Position numbers and translations under genes: made by a program. Below are positions 1 through 6,290 of a DNA stretch of 9,200 nt, one piece after another. The notes under the pieces were generated by a model. That model saw nothing but the letters and a program-made list of their open reading frames with translations. It did no database searches and was not told where the DNA came from. The stretch is from VSJD01 sp041653875 (GTDB lineage: Bacteria; Verrucomicrobiota; Kiritimatiellia; JAAZAB01), in assembly GCA_041653875.1 (NCBI GenBank), contig JBAZEM010000038.1, forward strand, positions 1 to 9,200, given 5' to 3'. The first letter of the stretch is position 1. Every line of letters starts with the position of its first letter.

Positions 1-10
1 GTACGCCCAC

Positions 11-766
11 ATGTCCATCGCTGGTCTTGACCCGATGGATGCCACGGGCAGCAAGCCGCCGTTGCTACCCGAGCGCACCTTCCAGTTCTGGCCCGAGAGC
101 ATCCAGGACAGCATCGAGATCGGGTGGCAGTTCAAGGAGATCCCGGGGGCCTCGCACGCGCTGGCGCAGTGGGCCAGCAACGGGGGGCGCACGATCTCCT
201 TCGAGGTGCGGCTGCACCGGTTCATGAAGCCGGTGGGGGACCGCACGAAGTTCGAGGCGATCCTGGATCCGCTCGGCCTGACGGCGCCCGGGAACCAGTA
301 CCTCAAGGACCTGCGGCCGCACAACGTGGATCTGGAGGCCGAGATCCGCTACCTGCGGGCGTACTGCTACCCGAGCTACGGTGAGCTGGAGAAGAGCACG
401 GTGGCCTACCCGCCGCCGGTGGCGCTGCTCTGCATCCCGGGCGTGAACCTGAACGAGACCGGGTCGGACACGATCATGGCGGTGATGACGGGCTGCGACG
501 TGACCTACAACCTGCTGTTCGCCAACGGGAAGCCGCGCAACGCCACGGTGGCCCTGACGTTCAGGCAGATCGTCCAGTCGAAGAGCGCGGGCGTGATGTG
601 GCGCGGGATCGGGTCCAAGAAGGGGCCCCTGAACGCCTACAAGTTCACGAAGCCGGACGAATCTTCCCTTGGAAAGAGCATTTCGGCGGGCGTAGTCAAG
701 GAGTCGCCTGCCGAGGGCGGCGGCTACGCCAAAAATTCGATCGAAGGCAAGAAGGCGGAGGTCTGA
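11..766 (+). CDS. Tail-tube/baseplate-type phage protein (contractile injection system tube-protein-like)
   Basis: A 251-residue protein resembling the N-terminal domain of baseplate/tube-initiation proteins of contractile tails (the 'CIS tube protein' family, often followed by a LysM domain). These proteins sit where the tail tube meets the baseplate. Visible marks are an early 'FQFWPES' segment (residues 24-30), then 'IPGASHALAQW' (44-54), a strand 'RTISFEVRLHRF' (60-71), a helix with 'EIRYLRAYCYPS' (111-122), 'PPPVALLCIPG' (134-144), and a closing strand 'NATVALTFRQI' (177-187). This order of an F-x-F-x-P start, G-x-R-x-(L/I)-x-F strand, PP-v-x-L and A-x-V-x-L-T-F is what I recognise. The tail after about 190 is low complexity and shows no LysM domain. 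The frame is open to the window edge and no ribosome site is visible before the ATG, so the gene may start further upstream. The family call is from pattern memory, not a search. Confidence 0.6.
   Translation: MSIAGLDPMDATGSKPPLLPERTFQFWPESIQDSIEIGWQFKEIPGASHALAQWASNGGRTISFEVRLHRFMKPVGDRTKFEAILDPLGLTAPGNQYLKDLRPHNVDLEAEIRYLRAYCYPSYGELEKSTVAYPPPVALLCIPGVNLNETGSDTIMAVMTGCDVTYNLLFANGKPRNATVALTFRQIVQSKSAGVMWRGIGSKKGPLNAYKFTKPDESSLGKSISAGVVKESPAEGGGYAKNSIEGKKAEV
757..761 (+). promoter_or_regulatory. Ribosome binding site GGAGG for the 81-residue gene
   Basis: GGAGG lies inside the last codons of the upstream gene, nine bases before the ATG at 771. It supports that start and indicates translational coupling with the tail gene, whose stop is only four bases before the start. 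Confidence 0.6.
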
Positions 767-770
767 CCTG

Positions 771-1016
771 ATGGCGATGCGGGCACAGCCGGTGGCGGGG
801 CAGGGGGCGAACACGAGTTCGCTTCCGAAGTCGTCCGTCGATGACGCGCTCCCCCTGGGCCCCGAGGATCAGCTGGTCATGGTCCTGTTCCCGAGGGCCG
901 CCTGGGACGAGGTGATGCGCCTGGCCGCGGACCTGCACGTGGGGCACCAGGAGGTGCTGGGGGCCGCGCTCGCGCTCCTGCGCGCGCGGACGGACGAAGA
1001 TCTGGGGCAGAGGTAG
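771..1016 (+). CDS. Small hypothetical protein, possible ribbon-helix-helix fold
   Basis: An 81-residue protein of no family I recognise. Residues 1-30 look disordered (Gln, Gly, Ser and Pro rich). Residues 34-73 form one compact block: a short hydrophobic strand 'QLVMVLFP' (34-41), a helix 'AAWDEVMRLAADLHV' (43-57), a turn with G58, and a second helix 'QEVLGAALALLRAR' (60-73). Strand-helix-turn-helix with this spacing resembles ribbon-helix-helix DNA-binding proteins, but a small packing domain in a structural accessory protein would look the same. The gene has a good GGAGG site, begins four bases after the tail gene stop, and ends three bases before the first fibre gene, so it is almost certainly co-transcribed with both. 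A tail-associated or fibre-related accessory role is as likely as regulation. The reading frame is well supported; the function is not. Confidence 0.7.
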   Translation: MAMRAQPVAGQGANTSSLPKSSVDDALPLGPEDQLVMVLFPRAAWDEVMRLAADLHVGHQEVLGAALALLRARTDEDLGQR

Positions 1017-1019
1017 GCC

Positions 1020-2735
1020 GTGGCGATCCTTCCGGGCAATGCGATCCTCGGGACAGGCTTGGCAGGCCTGATCGCGAAGTACCGCAAGGAGGACGCGTAC
1101 GGCAAGGCGTACTGTGTGAAGGACGACGCCAAGGGGGTTGACGCGCTCGCTAAGGCCATCGCCGAGGCCCACAACGCGGACGTCGGGGGCACGGGGAGCA
1201 CGGGCCCCACGGGGCCTACAGGCCATACGGGAGCACCTGGACCACCCGGAGTAGACGGAGCGACCGGCGCGACCGGATCCACCGGCGCCACCGGCGCCGC
1301 GGGAGCCACCGGAGCGACGGGCGCGACAGGGGTTGCGGGCGCGACCGGGGCGACCGGGGCTACGGGAATGACCGGCCACACCGGTGCGACGGGATCCACC
1401 GGCCTGATGGGAGCAACAGGAGCAACCGGGGCGACGGGCGCCGCTGGAGTCACAGGTGCAACCGGAGCTACCGGAGCAGATGGAGTAACAGGCGCTACGG
1501 GCCCGACGGGGCCAACGGGTCCTACGGGGACCGCAGGCGCGACAGGCGCAACTGGATCCACGGGCCCTACGGGCGCAACCGGCGCTGCGGGGCCGACGGG
1601 CCCTACGGGAGCCACCGGAGGAACTGGCGCAACGGGAGCCACTGGTCCGATGGGGCCTGCGGGTGTCACTTGGATCTACAAGGATGCGGCGTACACCGCT
1701 GCCGACGGGGAGGGCATTCTCGCCGACACGTCCGGTGGAGCATGGAGCCTGACGCTCCCAGCGGGGCCATCAGCCGGGGACAAGGTTGGCGTCTCGGACT
1801 ACGCGGGGGCATTCGACACGGACAACCTGACGATCCTGCGCAACGGGAGCCTCATCCACGGCGAGGCGGAAGATCTTGTGGTGGATCTGAAGGACGCGTC
1901 GTTCCTGCTGATCTACACGGGGGCGGTGACCGGCTGGAAGCTCGACACCTATCTGACGCAGGGATCGACCGGTTCAGCGGGCTTTGCAAAGATCTCCCAG
2001 TACGCCGATGTAAAAACGACATCCGGCGGTGGAATAATCGCAGCGAAGTGGTATGCCCGGCGCTTCAACAAAGTGGTCACCGACGACCTGTCCGCGCTGA
2101 TCGAACTCGTCGAGTACCCCATCGTATCGTTCTCGGCGCACGCGACGGCCGGGAGCTTCGATGTGGCTGGCGACGTCAGCGCCCTGTTCCCGTCGGGCAG
2201 ACCGGTCTGCATTCGCAACCCAACCCGAGACAAGAACGATGACACGGCAGTCGTTCCGCCGCGCATTGTAGCTTCGGCGGCATACGGTGGCGTGAACACG
2301 ACGATCACCCTGCAAGCCACGAACGCGACCTATCGGACTGGCGTGATCGTTGACGACGCGGCTGGGACGAGCGTGCTAACCAGCTCCCTGATTAAGTGTC
2401 TGAGCACGGGCGAGTATCTGATCCGTGCACAGGGGAACATGTTCGGGGTGGGCGCGTCGGCGCTCCGGCTCGTGAACGTCTCGGGGTTCTCCTACGATGG
2501 GTACGCCGGGGTGACCGCCGACGGGGGCACGCTGTGGACGCCGGGCATGCTGGGATATGCGAACACGGTGCCGGGCACTGCGTTGCTCGAAATGGTCGTG
2601 TCTCTAGTGGCGGGCGAGTATTACGAGATCCAGCAGTGGATGAATGCCGCCGAGGCCACAAACGGGCTGGGGTATTCTCCAGGGTCGTTGGCAGAGGACA
2701 TCTGGCATTGCAATATTGTGATTAGCGAATATTAG
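1020..2735 (+). CDS. Collagen-like phage tail fibre protein 1 with C1q/TNF-like head
   Basis: A 571-residue virion fibre protein. Residues 1-55 are a helical, non-repetitive N-terminus, probably the virion attachment end. Residues 56-217 are 54 uninterrupted Gly-X-Y triplets, with Thr at Y in 42. Residues 220-312 are a beta-rich domain ('LTLPAGPSAGDKVGVSD' at 244-260, 'LTILRNG' at 270-276, closing 'GWKLDT' at 305-310) of a kind common in phage fibres. Residues 320-460 match no domain I know. The last 110 residues look like a C1q/TNF-like jelly roll ('GEYLIRAQGN' at 464-473, 'ALRLVNVSG' at 481-489, 'GEYYEIQQWMN' at 532-542, ending 'HCNIVISEY'). This head normally trimerises and binds ligand, giving the collagen stalk plus C1q head plan of Bacillus BclA. 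The start is GTG, preceded at six bases by AGAGG. The next gene down is a second collagen-like fibre. Receptor binding is inferred from architecture. Confidence 0.85.
   Translation: MAILPGNAILGTGLAGLIAKYRKEDAYGKAYCVKDDAKGVDALAKAIAEAHNADVGGTGSTGPTGPTGHTGAPGPPGVDGATGATGSTGATGAAGATGATGATGVAGATGATGATGMTGHTGATGSTGLMGATGATGATGAAGVTGATGATGADGVTGATGPTGPTGPTGTAGATGATGSTGPTGATGAAGPTGPTGATGGTGATGATGPMGPAGVTWIYKDAAYTAADGEGILADTSGGAWSLTLPAGPSAGDKVGVSDYAGAFDTDNLTILRNGSLIHGEAEDLVVDLKDASFLLIYTGAVTGWKLDTYLTQGSTGSAGFAKISQYADVKTTSGGGIIAAKWYARRFNKVVTDDLSALIELVEYPIVSFSAHATAGSFDVAGDVSALFPSGRPVCIRNPTRDKNDDTAVVPPRIVASAAYGGVNTTITLQATNATYRTGVIVDDAAGTSVLTSSLIKCLSTGEYLIRAQGNMFGVGASALRLVNVSGFSYDGYAGVTADGGTLWTPGMLGYANTVPGTALLEMVVSLVAGEYYEIQQWMNAAEATNGLGYSPGSLAEDIWHCNIVISEY
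1185..1670 (+). repeat. Collagen-like Gly-X-Y repeat, 54 triplets
   Basis: Codons 56-217 of fibre 1 encode 54 perfect Gly-X-Y triplets with no break. Gly-Ala-Thr is the commonest. Thr is at Y in 42 of 54. Proline is sparse, at 13 of 108 X or Y positions. Codons for the same triplet vary from copy to copy, so the DNA is far less repetitive than the protein. The reverse strand reads as Pro-Val-Ala-rich open frames across this region, a by-product of the repeat. Confidence 0.95.
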
Positions 2736-2740
2736 AAGAT

Positions 2741-2746
2741 AGGGAG
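2741..2746 (+). promoter_or_regulatory. Ribosome binding site AGGGAG for fibre gene 2
   Basis: AGGGAG lies in the 22-base gap between the two fibre genes, eleven bases before the ATG at 2758. The spacing is slightly long. It is the only purine-rich site in the gap and supports that start. Confidence 0.5.
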
Positions 2747-2757
2747 TTCTGAGTGCG

Positions 2758-5583
2758 ATGAAACTGACCGACCTACTTGTTGGCCTGACTGGAGCCACGG
2801 GTCCTACCGGTGCGACCGGACCTACGGGGCACACTGGTCCGACGGGCTCACAGGGACCGACTGGCTCCACGGGTGCGACTGGGGATGCCGGACCGACAGG
2901 ACCCACCGGAGTTACGGGCAGCGACGGTGCCACCGGGCCAACAGGACCGACTGGTCCCGCAGGACCGACAGGCGCTGCTGGATCCACCGGGGCGACGGGA
3001 GCAACGGGATCGCCGGGGACGCCAGGCGTGACAGGAGCTACGGGTGCAACGGGCGCGACCGGATCTGACGGCAGCACCGGAGCTACAGGCGCAACAGGAA
3101 CCGCTGGCCCGATTGGGGCGACCGGATCCACCGGACCGACGGGAACACCTGGGTCCACGGGGGCGACGGGATCCGTCGGAGAAACCGGCGCGACTGGGGC
3201 TGTCGGTCAGCCGGGAGCTGCGGGCGGGTCGATCATGTTCGCCTACGATGATACGCCAGGCGGCGTTCCAGGCGTGGCCCACTTCACGTTCAACAACGCC
3301 GATCCGACGCTTGCCACGAGCATGAGGATCAGCGACTTCGATTGGTACGGCGGGGATGCCGAGGGTTGGATTCAGTTGCCGCAGGGACGCGGCAGCATCC
3401 TCTCGATCTATCGGCGCGGAGACGACGCGTCGTTCCTGGTGTTCCTGGTTGGCGATACGGTCACCGATCTGGGCGGGTACTGGAGTTACGACCTGACCCT
3501 GCTCACTGCCTATGGGGCGGGAAACTTCGTCGTCGAGGATGCGTGCTATCTCGCGAACGTCCCCCAAGGAAACGAAGGTGCTACTGGCGGGACGGGATCG
3601 ACCGGCACCACGGGGGCGATCGGAGCAACTGGCCCGACAGGACCGACCGGCCCGACGGGGCCCACGGGTTCGACCAACGCCGACGATCTGATCGGCGATG
3701 GCGTCACCAACGTGCTGGCCGACAACTGCATGCCGCTCTGCACGGCGGAGGGCGCGGACACCACGTGCTTCCCGGTGTTCGTGACGGATGCGACGGGCGG
3801 GCTGATCCCGAAGACGCACGCGTCGTACACGTTCGACGCCGCGACGGCGACCCTCGGCGCGGGCGCATTCGCCACGCCGGGCACGTTCACGTCGACCAAT
3901 GTCGCGACCTATGGCTTTTCCCATGCCGTCACTGTCGACCAGGACACGTACCCGTCTGTCACCGGATCGCAGACCGCCGCGGCGCTCCAGGATGGGAGCG
4001 CCAGTACCGGGTCCGACGTCACCATGGCGACGAAATACGTGGCGACCAAATTCGTCGCGTCCGACGCTCACCACATCCGGTCGTTTGGTGTCCGCGTGAA
4101 ATGCTCCGTCGCGCTGACGAACCCGACGGCAACGCTCACGGGGGCGCTGTACGCGGATTCCGGCGCGGGGACCACCCCGGGGGCGCTGATCGATGCGGGA
4201 TCGACAATCCAATTTGGATCGCTCACGACGTCGTATCAGGTGTTGCAGATCGGGAGCATTTCGCAGACCCTGACGCCCGGCACAACGTATTGGCTCGTGC
4301 TGTATTACTCGGAGGCTCCGGCCGGAGGGAACATCCTGTTTGATGGGGCGGTCGCAGCCGACTCGGGCGCGACCTCTGATGATGGGTCCTCATGGAGCGG
4401 CACGAGCGACGCGTTGTACCACATGGTGTACGGGCGCACATGTTACGGCATTCGTGGCATTGCGACGAATAACATTGGCGTGTACGGCGGATCGACGAAT
4501 AACATTGGCGTGTACGGCGGATCGACGAATAACATTGGCGTGTACGGCACATCGGCTAACAGCTATGCCGTGTACGGCAGCTCGATTAACCACATTGGTG
4601 TATACGGAGGATCAACCAATAGCTATGGCGTGTACGGCGTCTCGGTGCGCAGTTACGGTGTGCGCGGCAACTCGACGAGTAGTGTTGGCGTGCGCGGCGT
4701 ATCGAGTAGCAACTACGGTGTGTACGGGGGGTCGACGAGTAGCGTTGGTGTGTACGGAAATTCGACGAACAGCTATGCCGGATATTTCACGCGCAATACC
4801 GCCACCCCATCCGGCGCGGTGCCCGTCGCATACGTATTCCAGGATCATGCATCCGATACGAACACCTGCTTTCGTGTCAGACAGGATGGCACGGGCTATA
4901 TCCAGGATTGGTATTACGGCACGACGCCCGTCGCGTATCTAACGACGGTGGGGGTGTTGAACACCGTCGGCCTCTCCGTCGGGGCCTCGGGCATTGTCAT
5001 GGCGGACGGCGCGACCATTGGGCAGGCGGCCGGGCCACTGATCACGTTCGACGACACGCATAATTACCTGAGAATCACGGGCTGCTACCTCGGCGTCGGG
5101 ACCAGCACGCCTACAGTGCTTGAGCATCTGTATAGCAATGTCGATAACTCGGCAACTGTGACGACACCAAATAGCGCGACGGATACGACGCCGATCCTGA
5201 TGTTGCACAATGCCAGCACGGCTGGGGCGAACGTGTGGGCTGGCATTGCCTTCGGACTCTGGGGTGGCACGCCGGACAGGGTGTGGATACAGGCCATCGC
5301 CAATGGCAATAACGACCTCGATTTGCTAATCGGGAAGCAGCACTCCGGCGAGGCCGCGTTCACGGAGTACGTGCGGATCGAGGAGGGGGGGGCTTTCACG
5401 ATTGCCAATGCGTTCGGGTGCAACGGGGCGAGTGCCCAGGCCGCATACACATTCGCGGGTGCGGCACCGACGAATGCTGGGGGAGCCTTTGGGCTCGACA
5501 CCGCGCAGCACATGTCGGACCTGGTGCAGTGCGTCCTCGACATGCGGGCTGCCCTGCTCGCCAACGGAATCATGGACGAGTAG
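2758..5583 (+). CDS. Collagen-like phage tail fibre protein 2, multidomain (adhesin)
   Basis: A 941-residue multidomain virion fibre. Order of parts: collagen-like stalk of 49 triplets (residues 9-155), beginning almost at the N-terminus; a compact beta-rich insert (157-270, with 'FDWYGGDAEGWIQLPQG' at 194-210); a second stalk of 12 triplets (271-306); a linker; a jelly-roll-like domain (about 415-560) with 'ALYADSGAGTTPGALI' (463-478) and 'LTPGTTYWLVLYY' (505-517), resembling DUF4082/choice-of-anchor-type beta sandwiches; 10-residue 'GVYG' repeats (561-677); a beta region with 'YLGVGTSTP' (777-785), typical of phage fibre tails; and a C-terminal module 'AFGCNGASAQ' (885-894) to 'LDMRAALLANGIMDE' (927-941) that caps many phage structural proteins. 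The N-terminus lacks the 55-residue leader of fibre 1, so the two proteins probably attach differently or form one complex. The C-terminal half uses more AT-rich codons than the left-hand genes, suggesting modular exchange. Receptor or carbohydrate binding is inferred. Confidence 0.85.
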   Translation: MKLTDLLVGLTGATGPTGATGPTGHTGPTGSQGPTGSTGATGDAGPTGPTGVTGSDGATGPTGPTGPAGPTGAAGSTGATGATGSPGTPGVTGATGATGATGSDGSTGATGATGTAGPIGATGSTGPTGTPGSTGATGSVGETGATGAVGQPGAAGGSIMFAYDDTPGGVPGVAHFTFNNADPTLATSMRISDFDWYGGDAEGWIQLPQGRGSILSIYRRGDDASFLVFLVGDTVTDLGGYWSYDLTLLTAYGAGNFVVEDACYLANVPQGNEGATGGTGSTGTTGAIGATGPTGPTGPTGPTGSTNADDLIGDGVTNVLADNCMPLCTAEGADTTCFPVFVTDATGGLIPKTHASYTFDAATATLGAGAFATPGTFTSTNVATYGFSHAVTVDQDTYPSVTGSQTAAALQDGSASTGSDVTMATKYVATKFVASDAHHIRSFGVRVKCSVALTNPTATLTGALYADSGAGTTPGALIDAGSTIQFGSLTTSYQVLQIGSISQTLTPGTTYWLVLYYSEAPAGGNILFDGAVAADSGATSDDGSSWSGTSDALYHMVYGRTCYGIRGIATNNIGVYGGSTNNIGVYGGSTNNIGVYGTSANSYAVYGSSINHIGVYGGSTNSYGVYGVSVRSYGVRGNSTSSVGVRGVSSSNYGVYGGSTSSVGVYGNSTNSYAGYFTRNTATPSGAVPVAYVFQDHASDTNTCFRVRQDGTGYIQDWYYGTTPVAYLTTVGVLNTVGLSVGASGIVMADGATIGQAAGPLITFDDTHNYLRITGCYLGVGTSTPTVLEHLYSNVDNSATVTTPNSATDTTPILMLHNASTAGANVWAGIAFGLWGGTPDRVWIQAIANGNNDLDLLIGKQHSGEAAFTEYVRIEEGGAFTIANAFGCNGASAQAAYTFAGAAPTNAGGAFGLDTAQHMSDLVQCVLDMRAALLANGIMDE
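2782..3222 (+). repeat. Collagen-like Gly-X-Y repeat, 49 triplets
   Basis: Codons 9-155 of fibre 2 encode 49 uninterrupted Gly-X-Y triplets. Thr is at Y in 34 of them. Charged residues are few (Asp at residues 43, 56 and 104; Glu at 142), so few salt bridges would help hold a triple helix. The DNA copies are diversified at synonymous positions. Confidence 0.95.
3568..3675 (+). repeat. Second, short collagen-like Gly-X-Y repeat, 12 triplets
   Basis: Codons 271-306 of fibre 2 encode 12 perfect triplets, ten with Thr at Y and with four consecutive Gly-Pro-Thr units near the end. It acts as a second rod segment or hinge between the first globular insert and the rest of the protein. Confidence 0.9.
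4438..4767 (+). repeat. 30-bp tandem repeat encoding 'xxxGVYGxSx' decapeptides
   Basis: Eleven consecutive 10-residue units (residues 561-670 of fibre 2) fit the pattern x-x-(I/Y/V)-G-(V/I)-(Y/R)-G-x-(S/A)-x, with Ala replacing the first Gly in one unit. A degenerate twelfth follows at 671-680. Two units, 4471-4500 and 4501-4530, are identical at the DNA level, and the identity runs on into the third to about 4548. Later units diverge. The regular period suggests a beta-solenoid or trimeric beta stalk. I recall similar GVYG/GVHG repeats in other bacterial and phage surface proteins, but the fold is inferred. Confidence 0.9.
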
Positions 5584-5591
5584 GGCTCGGG

Positions 5592-5621
5592 TTGACATGC
5601 CACATCCCTATGGGTTATACC
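5592..5621 (+). promoter_or_regulatory. Sigma70-type promoter in the 45-base gap before the zinc-ribbon gene
   Basis: A perfect TTGACA -35 box (5592-5597) is followed after 18 bases by TATACC (5616-5621), which matches TATAAT at four of six positions. Shifting the -10 box one base left gives 17 bases but a poor hexamer. The predicted transcript start falls at about 5627-5629, on or next to the ATG at 5629. The promoter would drive the zinc-ribbon gene, the next small gene and the glycosyltransferase fusion separately from the fibre genes. No terminator was seen between the fibre 2 stop and this site, so read-through from upstream is also likely. Confidence 0.5.
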
Positions 5622-5628
5622 TACGGGG

Positions 5629-5763
5629 ATGAAGATCAAGCTGCCGAGGTTGTGCTGTCAACGGTGCGGGCATGAGTGGACGCCACGCGGGAGCGAGGTG
5701 CGCATCTGCCCGCAGTGCAAGAGTCCGTATTGGGACCGCAAGAAGAAGGGGAAGGCGAGATGA
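5629..5763 (+). CDS. Small zinc-ribbon protein (44 residues)
   Basis: A 44-residue protein with two CxxC knuckles: C10-x-x-C13 within 'CCQRCGHEWTPR' (9-20) and C27-x-x-C30 within 'ICPQCKSPYWD' (26-36), then a basic tail 'RKKKGKAR'. The CxxCGHxWxPR to CPxCKSPYWD pattern is a recurrent small zinc-ribbon type in prokaryotes and their viruses. The four cysteines should bind one zinc ion. Proteins like this usually contact nucleic acid or partner proteins, but the target here is unknown. There is no properly spaced ribosome site: the only purines (GGGG) touch the ATG. With the predicted promoter just upstream, the message may be leaderless. The stop overlaps the next start as ATGA, implying coupled translation. 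The tight motif match and the overlap make this a real gene despite its size. Confidence 0.8.
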   Translation: MKIKLPRLCCQRCGHEWTPRGSEVRICPQCKSPYWDRKKKGKAR

Positions 5764-6284
5764 AGGTAGAGATGTCGAAGATCCTGGTGCTGAACGACAT
5801 GCTGAATCGCGCCTGCGCGAGCGCGCCGGACAAGGTGTACGGACTGTACTGCGGCCTGATCCAGCAGGCTATCCGTCCCGCGATCAGGGCGTACTCCGAT
5901 CAGATTCGGGCGGGCAAGAGCGATGAGATGAAGCGGTACGACGCCGCCCTCGCCGACTGGCAGAGGCTGCATGATCAGCAGGAGATGACGCCCGCGCTGG
6001 TGGCCGAGATCCACGACCTGCGAGTGGAGCATGGTGTGGTCGAGGAGTTGATAGAGGCAGGGATCACGGCGCAGCAGCTCGGTGAGGCCGAGGTCGAGGT
6101 GGCGATCCCGTCGATGCCGATCCACGTGATCCCGTCGGGCACACCGGCCGGTGTCGTCAGCAACTTCATGACCCTCGGATGCATCTCGACGGAGGCGGCG
6201 ACGGAGTTCTTGGAGAAGCTCACGGCCAAGGAAGCTGCGAAGATCAATGAGCCGAAGGGTCCCGGAAAGAGGAAGGTCAAGTAG
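5760..6284 (+). CDS. Hypothetical helical phage protein
   Basis: A 174-residue protein I do not recognise. The start chosen is the ATG that overlaps the zinc-ribbon stop as ATGA, preceded by GGAAGG (5750-5755). The same frame is open back to a GTG at 5676, but that would run through the zinc-ribbon gene and lacks its own signals. Residues 5-110 look mostly helical ('ILVLNDMLNRACASAPDKVY' at 8-27, 'DEMKRYDAALADWQRLHDQ' at 55-73, 'ALVAEIHDLRVEHGVVEELI' at 79-98). A hydrophobic stretch 'EVEVAIPSMPIHVIPSG' follows (111-127), then two short helices and a basic Lys/Pro/Gly tail. There is no signal peptide or membrane segment. The general plan recalls small helical tail-associated phage proteins such as DUF1617, but the resemblance is too loose to name it. 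It lies six bases before the glycosyltransferase fusion gene and is probably co-expressed with it. Confidence 0.75.
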   Translation: MKVEMSKILVLNDMLNRACASAPDKVYGLYCGLIQQAIRPAIRAYSDQIRAGKSDEMKRYDAALADWQRLHDQQEMTPALVAEIHDLRVEHGVVEELIEAGITAQQLGEAEVEVAIPSMPIHVIPSGTPAGVVSNFMTLGCISTEAATEFLEKLTAKEAAKINEPKGPGKRKVK

Positions 6285-6290
6285 GTCCCC

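Noticed and set aside
869..1669. Reverse-strand open frame of Pro-Val-Ala-Pro repeats opposite fibre 1, with a similar one at 2604-3158
   Set aside because: It is the reverse complement of Gly-X-Thr codons. It ends with the repeat, overlaps neighbours, and has no ribosome site of its own.
2708..2735. Promoter TTGCAA-16-TATTAG before fibre gene 2
   Set aside because: Only four of six matches in each box, in an AT-rich gene end; its predicted start would fall on the ribosome site of the next gene.
2848..4212. 454-residue reverse-strand frame opposite fibre 2
   Set aside because: Arg-rich, low-complexity composition typical of a shadow frame in GC-rich DNA. No recognisable motif, and fully covered by a well-supported gene.
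3342..4343. 333-residue + strand frame inside fibre 2
   Set aside because: Arg/Gly/His-rich shadow in another frame with no domain marks; fibre 2 explains the region.
4471..4548. Direct 30-bp repeats as a CRISPR array
   Set aside because: The units are contiguous with no spacers and encode an in-frame protein repeat.
5085..5639. 184-residue reverse-strand frame opposite the end of fibre 2
   Set aside because: A shadow frame with no motif or ribosome site; the opposite strand carries the recognisable phage C-terminal module.
5676..5759. GTG-started extension of the 174-residue protein
   Set aside because: It would run through the zinc-ribbon gene. The ATG at 5760 has a GGAAGG site and an ATGA overlap, and the extension reads as non-family filler.
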